From contig NZ_JONM01000005.1 in NCBI RefSeq assembly GCF_000711875.1, positions 1 through 64,000 of the forward strand: a stretch of 64,000 bases of DNA, given 5' to 3'. A program made the translations under genes and the position numbers. This DNA comes from Andreprevotia chitinilytica DSM 18519. GTDB lineage: Bacteria; Pseudomonadota; Gammaproteobacteria; Burkholderiales; Chitinibacteraceae. Position 1 is the first letter of the stretch. Every line of letters begins with the position of its first letter. Positions 1-9,759 of this stretch are shown here, piece by piece. The notes below the pieces were generated by a model. It was not told the DNA's origin. It made no database searches and saw only the letters and a list, made by a program, of their open reading frames with translations.

Positions 1-342
<342 letters not shown>

Positions 343-417
343 CCTGGCCGATTCCACCTGCGTAGATACCTTGAACCAACCCCGGCCGCAGAACGCGTCC
401 GGGCTACGGAGACCGAT

Positions 418-524
418 CGTAGGTTGGCGTTGAGCGCAGCGAAGCCCAACATCAGCTCAAGCATCGATGGCGGTATGCGTCGCGTGGCGAATGTTGGGCT
501 TCGCGCGCTCAACACCAACCTACG
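418..524. repeat. Imperfect palindromic intergenic repeat (REP/MITE-like)
   Basis: The left arm (418-451) begins CGTAGGTTGG and continues through a GAGCGCAGCGAAGCCCAAC core; the right arm (491-524) is its near-perfect reverse complement, ending CCAACCTACG. About 40 bases separate them. It can fold into one long stem-loop on either strand. Similar GTAGGTTGG...TTGAGCGCAGCGAAGCCCAAC palindromes are widespread in proteobacterial intergenic DNA. Nothing in 343-640 looks like a gene. Confidence 0.8.
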
Positions 525-639
525 AAATCCCGTCTCAAGCGAGTAGGGCGGGTCGTTTGACCCGCGCAGGGGCATGTGTGGCGAGCCCATAGAGGTCGCG
601 GGTTATGCCTCGTGGCTAACCCGTGCTACGGAGACTGAA

Positions 640-669
640 ACAAAACAGGGCGACATCGTCGCCCTGTTT
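640..669 (-). terminator. Rho-independent terminator of the lplT-RND operon
   Basis: A 12-bp perfect stem (AAACAGGGCGAC at 643-654 pairing with 658-669) with a three-base loop sits 24 bases beyond the permease stop codon. On the minus strand it runs into TTTTG, as expected for an intrinsic terminator. Confidence 0.85.
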
Positions 670-692
670 GCATATCCAAACCATACCCAATG

Positions 693-3600
693 CTATTTGC
701 GCTCCGCATCCGGTTCAAGCTCTGACTTGAAGCCTTGTCCGCCAAAGCGCGTCGTCAGTGCATCGAAACCGAGGTAGAGCACCGGCGTGACATACAGCGT
801 GATCAGTTGCGAGAACAGCAACCCGCCGACGACTGATACGCCCAGCGGTTGGCGTAGCTCCGCACCCGCGCCGAGCCCGAGCGCAATCGGTAGTGCACCC
901 ATGATGGCGGCGAAGGTGGTCATCATGATCGGGCGGAACCGCAGCGCGCAGGCTTGGCGGATGGCTTCGAGCGGTGACAAGCCTTGGTTGCGCTGCGCCT
1001 CCAGCGCGAAGTCGATCATCATGATGGCGTTTTTCTTGACGATGCCGACCAGCAGCAGGATGCCGACCATGGCGATGAAGGTCAGCTCCAGCCCCAGTAT
1101 CCGCAGCGCCAGCAGCGCGCCGATGGCGGCGGAGGGGATGCCGGCCAGGATGGTGACCGGGTGAATCCAGCTCTCGTACAGCACGCCCAGGATCACGTAG
1201 ATCACCGCGATGGCGATCAGGATCAGCCACAGCTGGCTGGATTGCGATGACTGGAACACGGCAGCTTCGCCGGCGAATGCGCCGAATACATAGCTCGGCA
1301 TGCCGATGGCGTGCTGCGCGTTTTGAATGGCGATGCTGGCGTCGGACAGCGATTTGCCGGCGGCCAGATTGAACGAGAGCGTAACGGCGGGCAGCTGGCC
1401 CTGATGGTTGACGGCGGTGGCGACTTGTTCGCGGACGACGTGGGCGAAGGCGGTGATCGGCACCAGCGTGCCGGTCTTGTTGGTGACGTAGAGCTTGTCG
1501 AGCGCGGATTCGTCGCGGCGGCTTTCTGGCGACAATTCCATGATCACCTGATAGCTGTCCTCGGGGTCGTAGATGGTCGATACCTGTTGCCCGCCATAGG
1601 CGGCGTAGAGCGTGCTCTTCAGCGTTTGGGTATCGATGCCGAGCAGCTGGGCTTTGTCGTGATCGATTTTCAGGGTGGCTTGCAGGCCGTTCTTTTGCGC
1701 ATCGGTGTTGACGTCGGCGAGGACGTCCGACTGCCGCAGTTCAGCCAGCAGCTTGTCGGCCCATTGATCGAGGTCGTCGGCGCGGACCGATTGCAGCGTG
1801 TATTGATACGAGCTGCTGGCCGATCGGCCGCTGATGTTCAGGTTCTGGATCGGTTTGGCATAGAGCGTGAAGCCGGTGAGGCCGGCAGTGACTTTGCGCA
1901 GGCTGGCGATGACGTCTTTCATCTGCGCCCGTTCACCACGCGGTTTGAGCGAGATGAACATGCGGGTGGTGTTGCCGGTATCGACCCGCGAGACGACGGT
2001 GGCGACGTTGGGGTTATCGAAGGTGCGTTGCGAGACGATGCGCTGCATGGCGAGCAGGGCGTCGTAGGAGATGTCTTGCGGACCTTCGACGGTGGCTTGA
2101 ATCTGGCCGATGTCTTCCTGCGGAAAGAAACCTTTGGGCGAGGCGGCGTAGATCCAGACCGTGCCGATGACCGTAGCCAGCGCGATCAGCAACACCAGCA
2201 TGCGATGGCGCAACGCGATATCGAGCGAGTGGGTATAGCCGTGCAGGAGGCGGTTGAACAGGTTCTCGAACAAACGGCTCCACGCCGGTTCGTCCTTGGC
2301 GTGGGCATCGACCGGTTCGTGCTTGAGGAAGCGGCTGGCAAACAGTGGAATCAGCGTGAGCGATACAGCAGCCGAGACGGCAATGGCGAGCGTGACCACG
2401 ACGGCGAATTCGTGGAACAGCTTGCCGATGGTGCCGGGCATGAAAAAGATCGGGATGAAGACGGCGATCAGCGAGATGGAGATCGAGATCACGGTGAAGC
2501 CGACTTCGCGCGCGCCTTTGACGGCTGCATCCATCGGGGCCATGCCTTCTTCGACGTGGCGGACGATGTTTTCCAGCACCACGATGGCATCGTCGACGAC
2601 AAGGCCGACGGCGATGGTGAGGCCCATCAGCGAGATGTTGTCGAGGCTATAGCCCAGCCCGTACATCAGCGCGAAGGTGCCCAGCAGCGACACCGGCAAG
2701 CTGGCGGACGGAATCAGCGTGGCGCTGGCGCGGCGCAGGAACAGCAGGATGACCAGCACCACCAGCACGATGGTCAGCATCATGGTGAGCGTGACGTCGT
2801 GAATGGCATCGCGCACCGAGACTGAGCGGTCGTTCAGCACCTTGATCTGCACCGAGGCCGGCATCTGCGCTTTGAGCTGCGGCAGCGTCTTGCGGATGGT
2901 ATCCACCGTGGCGACGACGTTGGCACCCGGTTGGCGCTGCACCGCAAGCACGATGGCGCGTTCGTTGTCGACCCAGCTGCTGGTGCGCAGGTTTTCGACG
3001 CTGTCTTCCACCTTGGCGACATCGCCAAGGCGCACGGGCTGGCCGTTGCGGGTGGCGATGATCACCTTGGCGAAGTCGGCCGCGTGCTTGAGGTTGGCAT
3101 CGGCGTTCAGGATCAGTGTCTGGCGTTTGCCATCGAGCTGGCCAACTGGGGAGTTGGCGTTGGCGGCTTTGAGCGCGGCGGAGACGTCGGTGAGAGCAAG
3201 TCCGCGGGCGTTGAGTTGCTCCGGCTGGATCGAGACCCGCACGGCGTAGCGCGTCTGACCGAACACCTGCACCTGCGCGACGCCGTTGATGGTGGCAAGC
3301 GCGGGCGAGAGCAGGTTGTCGCCATAGGCATTCAGATCAGACAGCGCCATCGAGGGCGAGGTGATGCCGATCAAGAGGATGGCGGCATCGGCCGGGTTGA
3401 CCTTGCGGTAACTCGGCGGGCTGGTCATGTCCGACGGCAGGCTGCGGTTGGCGCGGAACAGCGCGGCCTGCACATCGACGGCAGCGGCGTCGATATTGCG
3501 ATCCGCATCGAATTCCAGCGTGATCGAGGTGTTGCCGAGCGTACTGCTGGAGGTTTGCGTGGCGAGGCCCGGAATGGTCGAGAACTGCTTTTCCAGTACG

Positions 3601-3794
3601 GTGGCGACCGAGGTGGCCATCGTTTCCGGGCTGGCGCCGGGCAGGTTGGCGCTGACGCTGATCGTCGGCGTGTCGTAGTTGGGCAGGGCGGCGATCGGCA
3701 GTTGGAACCACGCCGAAATGCCGGCGACGACAACGGCCAGCCACAGTAACAGAGTGGCAACCGGGCGATGGATGCAGAGGGCGGAAAGATTCAT
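693..3794 (-). CDS. RND-family multidrug efflux permease (HAE1 type)
   Basis: A 1033-residue inner-membrane pump of the AcrB/MdtB/MdtC/MuxB family, the usual length for the family. It exchanges protons for hydrophobic or amphiphilic drugs and works as a trimer with a periplasmic adaptor and an outer-membrane channel. The N-terminus has the family's first transmembrane helix following CIHRPVAT, two large periplasmic loops, and in TM4 (about residue 400) the paired aspartates of the proton relay in GLVVDDAIVV. It follows the adaptor gene by 12 bases in the same operon. No outer-membrane factor (TolC/OprM type) is encoded nearby, so it probably uses a shared one. The sequence resembles the MdtC/MuxB branch, but substrate cannot be inferred. 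Confidence 0.93.
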   Translation of the reverse strand: MNLSALCIHRPVATLLLWLAVVVAGISAWFQLPIAALPNYDTPTISVSANLPGASPETMATSVATVLEKQFSTIPGLATQTSSSTLGNTSITLEFDADRNIDAAAVDVQAALFRANRSLPSDMTSPPSYRKVNPADAAILLIGITSPSMALSDLNAYGDNLLSPALATINGVAQVQVFGQTRYAVRVSIQPEQLNARGLALTDVSAALKAANANSPVGQLDGKRQTLILNADANLKHAADFAKVIIATRNGQPVRLGDVAKVEDSVENLRTSSWVDNERAIVLAVQRQPGANVVATVDTIRKTLPQLKAQMPASVQIKVLNDRSVSVRDAIHDVTLTMMLTIVLVVLVILLFLRRASATLIPSASLPVSLLGTFALMYGLGYSLDNISLMGLTIAVGLVVDDAIVVLENIVRHVEEGMAPMDAAVKGAREVGFTVISISISLIAVFIPIFFMPGTIGKLFHEFAVVVTLAIAVSAAVSLTLIPLFASRFLKHEPVDAHAKDEPAWSRLFENLFNRLLHGYTHSLDIALRHRMLVLLIALATVIGTVWIYAASPKGFFPQEDIGQIQATVEGPQDISYDALLAMQRIVSQRTFDNPNVATVVSRVDTGNTTRMFISLKPRGERAQMKDVIASLRKVTAGLTGFTLYAKPIQNLNISGRSASSSYQYTLQSVRADDLDQWADKLLAELRQSDVLADVNTDAQKNGLQATLKIDHDKAQLLGIDTQTLKSTLYAAYGGQQVSTIYDPEDSYQVIMELSPESRRDESALDKLYVTNKTGTLVPITAFAHVVREQVATAVNHQGQLPAVTLSFNLAAGKSLSDASIAIQNAQHAIGMPSYVFGAFAGEAAVFQSSQSSQLWLILIAIAVIYVILGVLYESWIHPVTILAGIPSAAIGALLALRILGLELTFIAMVGILLLVGIVKKNAIMMIDFALEAQRNQGLSPLEAIRQACALRFRPIMMTTFAAIMGALPIALGLGAGAELRQPLGVSVVGGLLFSQLITLYVTPVLYLGFDALTTRFGGQGFKSELEPDAERK

Positions 3795-3806
3795 GGGCGC
3801 GCTGTC

Positions 3807-4913
3807 TTACTTCGCTTGGCGGGCCGGGGCGCTGGCTTCCTGCACGGTCATGCCGGTGCGCAGGTTCTGGCCGCCTTCGAGCACGACTTTGGTGCCGGGC
3901 TGCACGCCAGTCACGATGGCGCGTTCGTCGAACACCCGTACGAGCTGCACCGGCTGGCTCGCGGCCTTGCCATCGGCGACGCGATAGACGAATCGGCCGG
4001 ATGGCCCGCTTTGCACGGCTTGCGCAGGCAGGACGACCGCATCGCGCGTGACGCCGGCATCCACGGACACCGGCATATACATGCCCGGCCAGAGCAGATG
4101 CTTGGGATTGGCGAATTCGGCCTTCATCGCGATGGTGCCGCTGGTGCTGTCGATGGTGTTATCGATAAAGGTCAATTTGCCGCTGAGCTTGTCCTGGCCA
4201 AGCTGGACGGAGACGTTCACCGGGCCGTTGGCTTGGGCGACGCGCACGGCGGTCAGGTCGTTCTCGGGCACGGAAAAGCGCACGGAGATCGGGTCGAGCT
4301 GGGTCAGCGTGACCAAGGGCTGAGTGCTGCCCGGTTGCACCAGGCTGCCGGGGTAGGCGTTGAGCGCGCCGGTACGGCCAGCGAATGGCGCGACGATGCG
4401 GCGATAGCTCAGGGTGACGCGAGCGCCGGTCGAATCGGCCCTGGCGGCGGCGATTTGCGCTTTGAGCGTATCCACTTTGGCTTGCGCGGCATCGATGGCG
4501 GTGGCGGAAACGAATCCCTTGGCGGCCAGTTCTTGCGAGCGGGCCAGATCGCGGTTGGCTTGTGAGAGCTGGGCTTGGTACTGGACGATGTTGGCGTCCA
4601 TCTTTTGCAGGCTGCTGGCGGCCTCGCGGTCATCGATGCTGAACAGCAACTGGCCGGCTTTGACGTCGTCGCCTTCCTTGAAATGGATCGTGCGGAGGAT
4701 ACCGGCGTCTTGCGGGCGCAAGTCGACCTGATTCAGCGACAGCACGTGACCTTGTGCGGTCAGCACCACCGGCACGTCAGCCGTCGTCGCCTGCGTTGTG
4801 CGTACTTGGGTGGCGCGGACGGTGTTCGGCTTATCGGCCGTACGTTGGCAGGCAGTGAGGGCGAGGGCGCAGAGAAGGGGGAGGAGGACGAGGGTGTTTT
4901 TTTTATCAGTCAT
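3807..4913 (-). CDS. RND efflux periplasmic adaptor (membrane fusion lipoprotein)
   Basis: A 368-residue membrane fusion protein bridging the RND permease to an outer-membrane channel. The N-terminus is a lipoprotein signal peptide with lipobox LTAC (lipidated Cys22), so it is anchored to the inner membrane. It has the family order: beta-barrel start, lipoyl half, alpha-helical hairpin (about 95-150, with SQANRDLARSQELAAKG), second lipoyl half (about 160-200), beta-barrel and membrane-proximal domain. Closest in style to MdtA/MexH-like adaptors. Its start overlaps the end of the upstream lplT-like gene by eight bases, which implies translational coupling, and the permease starts 12 bases downstream. 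Confidence 0.92.
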   Translation of the reverse strand: MTDKKNTLVLLPLLCALALTACQRTADKPNTVRATQVRTTQATTADVPVVLTAQGHVLSLNQVDLRPQDAGILRTIHFKEGDDVKAGQLLFSIDDREAASSLQKMDANIVQYQAQLSQANRDLARSQELAAKGFVSATAIDAAQAKVDTLKAQIAAARADSTGARVTLSYRRIVAPFAGRTGALNAYPGSLVQPGSTQPLVTLTQLDPISVRFSVPENDLTAVRVAQANGPVNVSVQLGQDKLSGKLTFIDNTIDSTSGTIAMKAEFANPKHLLWPGMYMPVSVDAGVTRDAVVLPAQAVQSGPSGRFVYRVADGKAASQPVQLVRVFDERAIVTGVQPGTKVVLEGGQNLRTGMTVQEASAPARQAK

Positions 4914-6198
4914 GCATGATTCCAGCGCGAACGCCGCGAGCGTAGCGCCAGATGATCAACGCCATGCCAACGGCCACGAATAAGCCAAAGCCCAGCACGA
5001 TAACGTACATCGGTGGCAAGCCGTTTACAGCGAACTGGTCCATCACCGCTTCGGATGCCCCGGCCGGCACCGGGCCGCTGAAGAACTTCACCAGCAGGGC
5101 GTGAATGCCGACCATGATCAGGATGCCGATGTTCTCATTGAAGTTCTGCACCGCGATCGAATGCCCGGCGCCCATCAATAGATAGCCGCGATGCTGCAGC
5201 ATGGCGTTCAGCGGCACGACGAAGAAACCAGATAGCGCGCCAACCGTGAACATCAACCAGCCCGCGATATGCGCATCGCGAATCAGCAACATGCTCATCA
5301 CCAAAACGCCCATCGCAATGCCGGCCGGCAATACCGAGAACGCTTTTTTCAACGGCACGTAGCGGCCGGCGATCACCGCGCCGAATGCCGTACCGAAAGC
5401 GACCGTGGCGATCAGGATGGTGGCGGACTGCATGGAATAGTTCAGCCAGATCACCGCCCAGTTGAGCACCACCAGTCGCATGGTCGCGCCTGCGCCCCAG
5501 AATAAGGTGGTCACCGCCAGCGAGAGCTGTCCTTGCGGGTCTTGCCAGAGCCGTTTCAGACACTCGGCAAACTCATGCACCAACGCAATTGGCCGCCATT
5601 CGAGCGGCTTGAGTTGGACGTTGAGTTTGGGGATATAGAGATTGAGCCAGGATGCAGCGAGGTACAGCAGCAGGATCGTGCTGATGGCGAGAGTTGGGGC
5701 GCTGAGCCAGTCCGGCGTGGTGTAGGTATCCAGCCAACCGCCCACCGTGTCACCGGTCAGCACGCCGCCGAGCATGGTGCCGAAAATGATGGCGCCGACC
5801 GTTGCGCCTTCGAGCCAGCCATTGGCTTCAACGAGTTTTTCGTGTGGCAGGTATTCAGTGATCAGACCGTATTTGGCGGGCGAATAGGCGGCTGCGCCAA
5901 AGCCGACGATGGCATACGCCAGGATCGGCGGTGCGCCGATCAGCATCCCCACACAGCCGATCACCTTGATGCCGTTACAGATCATCATCGCCCGGCCCTT
6001 GTGCATTGAATCGGCAAAGGAGCCGGCAAACGGGGCGAGCACGACGTACGACACCGTGAAGGACCAGAGCAGCATCGACAAATGCCATTCCGGCGCCTGG
6101 TTTTCTTTTAGCAAGGCCAGTGCAGCAATGAACAACGCGTTGTCTGCGAGCGCCGACAGGAACTGCGCGCCAAGTATCAGGAAGAAACCACGATCCAT
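4906..6198 (-). CDS. lplT: LplT-like lysophospholipid transporter (MFS)
   Basis: A 430-residue major facilitator with about 12 hydrophobic helices. The N-terminus (DRGFFLILGAQFLSALADNA) and the following ADSMHKGRAMM loop match LplT, which flips lysophosphatidylethanolamine across the inner membrane for re-acylation by Aas. In enterobacteria lplT is coupled to aas; here no acyltransferase follows and the gene instead overlaps, by eight bases, the start of an RND adaptor. The start at 6198 gives the expected N-terminus, although the ribosome binding site is weak. A different MFS substrate is possible, but the N-terminal match is good. Confidence 0.85.
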   Translation of the reverse strand: MDRGFFLILGAQFLSALADNALFIAALALLKENQAPEWHLSMLLWSFTVSYVVLAPFAGSFADSMHKGRAMMICNGIKVIGCVGMLIGAPPILAYAIVGFGAAAYSPAKYGLITEYLPHEKLVEANGWLEGATVGAIIFGTMLGGVLTGDTVGGWLDTYTTPDWLSAPTLAISTILLLYLAASWLNLYIPKLNVQLKPLEWRPIALVHEFAECLKRLWQDPQGQLSLAVTTLFWGAGATMRLVVLNWAVIWLNYSMQSATILIATVAFGTAFGAVIAGRYVPLKKAFSVLPAGIAMGVLVMSMLLIRDAHIAGWLMFTVGALSGFFVVPLNAMLQHRGYLLMGAGHSIAVQNFNENIGILIMVGIHALLVKFFSGPVPAGASEAVMDQFAVNGLPPMYVIVLGFGLFVAVGMALIIWRYARGVRAGIMHD

Positions 6199-6312
6199 TC
6201 GAGAGGCTGGGCTGAGATTAATCTCGGGGTTATATCACGATCTGCCCCGATCTGCTCTTTGTCAGGAACGCTCGTGATTAGAGATTGTCCGAACAGAGCC
6301 CTGTAAGGCACG

Positions 6313-6321
6313 TGCTATGAT
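6313..6321 (+). promoter_or_regulatory. Possible extended -10 promoter for dedA
   Basis: TGCTATGAT (TGn plus TATGAT) matches an extended -10 element, about 98 bases upstream of the dedA start. No convincing -35 hexamer is seen at the right distance, so it would rely on the extended motif. Confidence 0.4.
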
Positions 6322-6418
6322 CGCACCCGAATTGTGGCTGGATCGCCACCCGGAATACCGTGGCGCTTGCCGTGGATGATGTGTCAGCGGGTGGTGCAAA
6401 TCGCCACCTAGGAAGTCA

Positions 6419-7042
6419 ATGGATACGCTTCAATATCTCCTCCCCATCTTTACCGATTACGGCTATCTGGCTGTTTTTCTGGTCTTGTTGCTGTGCGGTT
6501 TTGGCATCCCGATTCCAGAAGACATCACGCTGGTGGCCGGCGGCATCATTGCCGGACTGGGTTATGCCAATGTCCACGTGATGTTCCTGGTCGGCATGGC
6601 CGGCGTGCTGATCGGCGACACCATCATGTTCTCGGCCGGCCACCATTACGGCAAGGAAGTGCTCAAGTGGCGCTGGGTGGCGCACCTGCTCTCGCCAGCG
6701 CATTACGCCGGCGTACAAGATAAATACCGACGCTATGGCAACCGCGTGTTGTTCGTTGCCCGTTTCCTGCCCGGCCTGCGCTCGCCGATCTTTCTCTGTG
6801 CCGGGATGAGCCGGCAGATTCCGTACTGGCGCTTCCTGATGATGGACGGCTTTGCCGCGCTGATCAGTGCGCCGGTGTGGGTCTATCTCGGCTATTACGG
6901 TGCCTACCGGCGCGAGTGGCTGATGATGTGGCTCAAACGCGGCCAGACTGGCGTGATGCTGGTGGTGGTGGCGATCTTGATCGCCGTCGCCTTCTGGGCG
7001 TGGAAACGCTACAAGAAACGCCATCCTGATTCCGCCTGCTAG
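6419..7042 (+). CDS. DedA-family membrane protein
   Basis: A 207-residue integral membrane protein of the DedA/SNARE-associated (VTT) family. It contains the family's conserved N-terminal segment GFGIPIPEDITLVAGG with acidic residues at the re-entrant loop, the FSAGHHYGKE segment, and the conserved arginine motif in VARFLPGLRSPIFLCAGMSR. DedA proteins act in the inner membrane in lipid-carrier (undecaprenyl phosphate) or phospholipid translocation and support envelope integrity; the exact substrate here is not predictable. The start follows a good AGGAAG ribosome binding site. Its neighbour alr, 49 bases downstream on the same strand, also serves cell-wall synthesis, so they may be co-transcribed. 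Confidence 0.92.
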   Translation: MDTLQYLLPIFTDYGYLAVFLVLLLCGFGIPIPEDITLVAGGIIAGLGYANVHVMFLVGMAGVLIGDTIMFSAGHHYGKEVLKWRWVAHLLSPAHYAGVQDKYRRYGNRVLFVARFLPGLRSPIFLCAGMSRQIPYWRFLMMDGFAALISAPVWVYLGYYGAYRREWLMMWLKRGQTGVMLVVVAILIAVAFWAWKRYKKRHPDSAC

Positions 7043-7091
7043 TCTTCTCTGCAAATCGCTTTTCGCCGAACCGCCCGGAGCCATCCCCGTC

Positions 7092-8165
7092 ATGACGCGC
7101 CCCATTCTTGCCACCATCCATCTCGACGCTATCCGGCATAACTACGCCGTCATCAAGGCGCGTGCCGCGGGCAGCAAGGCGTTCGCGGTGGTCAAAGCCA
7201 ACGGTTACGGCCACGGCTTGTTGCGCTGTGCGGCGGCACTGCCCGATGCCGATGGCTTTGCCACGCTGGAGTTCGATGGTGCGGTGAAACTGCGGGAGGA
7301 AGGCATCCGCCAGCCCATCCTGCTGCTGGAAGGCGTGTTCGATCAGGTGGAATTGGCCGAGGCCGCTCGCCAGGATTTCTGGATCGCCGTGCATAACGCT
7401 GAAGCGCTGGCGTGGCTGGAGCAGACCAAGCTCGCCAAGCCGGTGTACGTGTTCCTGAAGCTGAATACCGGCATGAACCGGCTTGGCTTTCCGGCGGAAC
7501 AGGCACCCGAGCTGGTCGCCCGGCTCAAGGCTTGCCCGAACGTTGCTGGCATCACGCTCATGGCCCACTTTGCCTGTGCGGATGAGCCAGCCAAAGGCAT
7601 CACCAACCAGCTGAATCGTTTTGAAACTGCCACGGCCGGGCTGAATCTGCCGGTCTCGTTGGCGAATTCCGCTGCCACTTTCGACTACCCCACTACTCAT
7701 CGCGATTGGGTGCGCAATGGCATTGCGCTCTATGGTTCGAGCCCGTTCGGTCTGAGCAAGACGGCAGCGACACTCGGACTCAAGGCGGCGATGACGCTTT
7801 CGTCCGCCATCATCGGTATTCAAATGCTGCAGCCGGGTGATTCAGTCGGCTATGGCGCGATGTTTACTGCTGACAAGGCAATGCGCATCGGGATCGTCGC
7901 TTGCGGTTATGCCGATGGTTATCCGCGCCACGCGCCGAACGGCACACCAGTGCTCGTCGCCGGGCAGCGCTCTCGCTTGCTCGGCCGTATCTCGATGGAC
8001 ATGCTGGCCGTTGATCTCACCGACATCCCGCAGGCCCAGCTGGGCAGCGACGTTGAATTGTGGGGGCAAGCGTTGTCGATCGACGAAGTGGCCGCCGCCG
8101 CCGGCACCATCGGCTATGAATTGATGTGCGCGGTTGCGCCGCGAGCCCACATTCGCGTGGCATAA
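7092..8165 (+). CDS. alr: Alanine racemase
   Basis: A 357-residue PLP enzyme interconverting L- and D-alanine for peptidoglycan precursors, of normal length. The PLP-binding lysine is Lys35 in AVVKANGYGHG, and the second catalytic base is Tyr254 in SVGYGAMF. The C-terminal beta domain carries GRISMDMLAVDL with the substrate-binding methionine region. The start is preceded by a GGAG-type ribosome binding site. It lies between dedA and lysC on the same strand, though 124 bases and probably an independent promoter separate it from lysC. Whether it is the biosynthetic (Alr) or catabolic (DadX) isozyme cannot be decided; no dadA is adjacent. Confidence 0.96.
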   Translation: MTRPILATIHLDAIRHNYAVIKARAAGSKAFAVVKANGYGHGLLRCAAALPDADGFATLEFDGAVKLREEGIRQPILLLEGVFDQVELAEAARQDFWIAVHNAEALAWLEQTKLAKPVYVFLKLNTGMNRLGFPAEQAPELVARLKACPNVAGITLMAHFACADEPAKGITNQLNRFETATAGLNLPVSLANSAATFDYPTTHRDWVRNGIALYGSSPFGLSKTAATLGLKAAMTLSSAIIGIQMLQPGDSVGYGAMFTADKAMRIGIVACGYADGYPRHAPNGTPVLVAGQRSRLLGRISMDMLAVDLTDIPQAQLGSDVELWGQALSIDEVAAAAGTIGYELMCAVAPRAHIRVA

Positions 8166-8289
8166 AGCGTGACCGTTCTTCGGGCTAAGTTGCTGTATGC
8201 AAGGGTCATTCACTCGTAAAGCGCAACAGCTTTCATTACAATCACCGGCTTAGCGAATTTCCGTCTTACCAACCCAACTAGGTTGCACC

Positions 8290-9516
8290 ATGGCATTGAT
8301 CGTCCAAAAATATGGCGGCACTTCGGTCGGCTCACCCGACCGGATCAAGAACGTCGCCCGCCGCGTCGCCAAGTTCAAGGCGCAGGGCCACGACATCGTC
8401 GTCGTTGTCTCCGCGATGAGCGGCGAAACCAACCGCCTGATCGCGCTCGCGAAGGAAGTCCAGGCCAATCCTGATCCGCGCGAGCTCGACGTGATCGTCT
8501 CGACCGGCGAGCAGGTCACCATCGGCCTGCTCGCCATGGCGCTGAAGGACGCCGGCATCGAAGCCAAGTCCTACACCGGCAGCCAGGTCAAGATCCTGAC
8601 CGACTCCTTCCACACCAAAGCCCGCATCCAGTCGATCGACGATGCGCCGATGCGCGCCGACCTCAATGCAGGCCGCGTGGTCATCGTCGCCGGCTTCCAG
8701 GGTGTCGATCCTGAAGGCAACATCACCACGCTGGGCCGTGGCGGCTCGGATACCTCTGGCGTGGCGCTCGCCGCCGCCCTCAAGGCCGACGAATGCCAGA
8801 TCTATACCGATGTCGACGGCGTTTACACCACCGACCCGCGCGTCGTGCCGGAAGCCAAAAAGCTCAAGACCATCACCTTTGAAGAAATGCTGGAAATGGC
8901 CAGCCTCGGCTCCAAGGTGCTGCAGATCCGCTCGGTCGAATTCGCCGGCAAATACAACGTGAAACTGCGCGTGTTGTCGTCCTTCCAGGAAGAAGGCGAG
9001 GGCACGCTGATTACCTTCGAGGAAGACCCGAACATGGAAAAGCCAGTCGTCTCCGGCATCGCCTTCAACCGTGACGAAGCCCGCATCAACGTGACCGGCG
9101 TGCCGGACAAACCCGGTATCGCCTACCAGATCCTCGGCCCGATCGCCGACGCCAACATCGACGTCGACATGATCATCCAGAACGTCGGCAAGGACGGCAC
9201 CACCGATTTCAGCTTCACCGTGCCCAAGGGCGAATACGCCCGCACGATGAAAGTGCTGGACGGCGTGAAAGCCCACATCGGCGCACGTGAAGTCGATGGC
9301 GACGACAAGACCTGCAAGGTCTCCATCGTTGGCGTTGGCATGCGCTCGCATGTTGGCGTGGCTTCCACCATGTTCCGCACCCTGGCTGAAGAAGGCATCA
9401 ACATCCAGATGATCTCGACCTCCGAAATCAAGATTTCGGTCATCGTCGACGAGAAATACCTGGAACTGGCCGTGCGCGTGCTGCACAAGGCATTCGGCCT
9501 GGATCAAGCTAAGTAA
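8290..9516 (+). CDS. lysC: Aspartokinase
   Basis: A 408-residue monofunctional aspartate kinase, first step of lysine, threonine and methionine synthesis. The amino-acid kinase domain (about 1-245) opens with IVQKYGGTSVGS, and contains VVSAMSGETNRL, GFQGVDPEGNITTLGRGGSDT and YTDVDGVYTTDPR. Two ACT domains follow (about 265-330 and 345-408), the site of feedback inhibition by lysine plus threonine in this class. The class of about 405-410 residues with an internal second start for the beta subunit is common in pseudomonads and betaproteobacteria; an in-frame ATG around MRVLSS-like positions was not confirmed. An AGGTTG sequence precedes the start. Confidence 0.96.
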   Translation: MALIVQKYGGTSVGSPDRIKNVARRVAKFKAQGHDIVVVVSAMSGETNRLIALAKEVQANPDPRELDVIVSTGEQVTIGLLAMALKDAGIEAKSYTGSQVKILTDSFHTKARIQSIDDAPMRADLNAGRVVIVAGFQGVDPEGNITTLGRGGSDTSGVALAAALKADECQIYTDVDGVYTTDPRVVPEAKKLKTITFEEMLEMASLGSKVLQIRSVEFAGKYNVKLRVLSSFQEEGEGTLITFEEDPNMEKPVVSGIAFNRDEARINVTGVPDKPGIAYQILGPIADANIDVDMIIQNVGKDGTTDFSFTVPKGEYARTMKVLDGVKAHIGAREVDGDDKTCKVSIVGVGMRSHVGVASTMFRTLAEEGINIQMISTSEIKISVIVDEKYLELAVRVLHKAFGLDQAK

Positions 9517-9579
9517 CAGAGAATAAACGGTAATTCGCCGCAAGCCATCGGCGACGGGGCTTTAACCCCAAACCGTCAT

Positions 9580-9608
9580 TTGACGGGTGCCGGATCGGCA
9601 GGTATGAT
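9580..9608 (+). promoter_or_regulatory. Sigma-70 promoter of tRNA-Ser
   Basis: TTGACG at 9580-9585 and TATGAT at 9603-9608 are separated by exactly 17 bases. The start of transcription would fall at about 9615, nine bases before the mature tRNA. This is the best promoter visible in the window. Confidence 0.85.
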
Positions 9609-9623
9609 CCGGCTTCCCTTGAC

Positions 9624-9717
9624 GGAGATGTGGATGAGTGGCTGAAATCACCTCCCTGCTAAGGAGGCATACGGGCTTAAACCTGTATCGAGGGTTCGAA
9701 TCCCTCCGTCTCCGCCA
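9624..9717 (+). tRNA. tRNA-Ser (GCU anticodon)
   Basis: A 94-base class II tRNA with encoded CCA (9715-9717). The acceptor stem GGAGATG (9624-9630) pairs with CGTCTCC (9707-9713) with one G-U pair. The anticodon stem CTCCC/GGGAG-like arms surround loop CTGCTAA with anticodon GCT, reading AGC/AGU serine codons. A long variable arm (about GCATACGGGCTTAAACCTGTATCG) and a TTCGAAT T loop confirm tRNA-Ser. Confidence 0.97.
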
Positions 9718-9731
9718 ACGGTCAAATAGAT

Positions 9732-9759
9732 AAACCCCTGATCTTAGTCAGGGGTTTTT
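9732..9759 (+). terminator. Rho-independent terminator after tRNA-Ser
   Basis: A stem AAACCCCTGA / TCAGGGGTTT with loop TCTTAG is followed by a run of T residues, 15 bases after the tRNA. Confidence 0.92.

Noticed and set aside
1311-2825. Long open frame (504 codons) antisense to the RND permease
   Set aside because: Its sequence is low-complexity, rich in D, G, Q, R and H, as produced by reading the opposite strand of a GC-rich gene; the sense gene is unmistakable.
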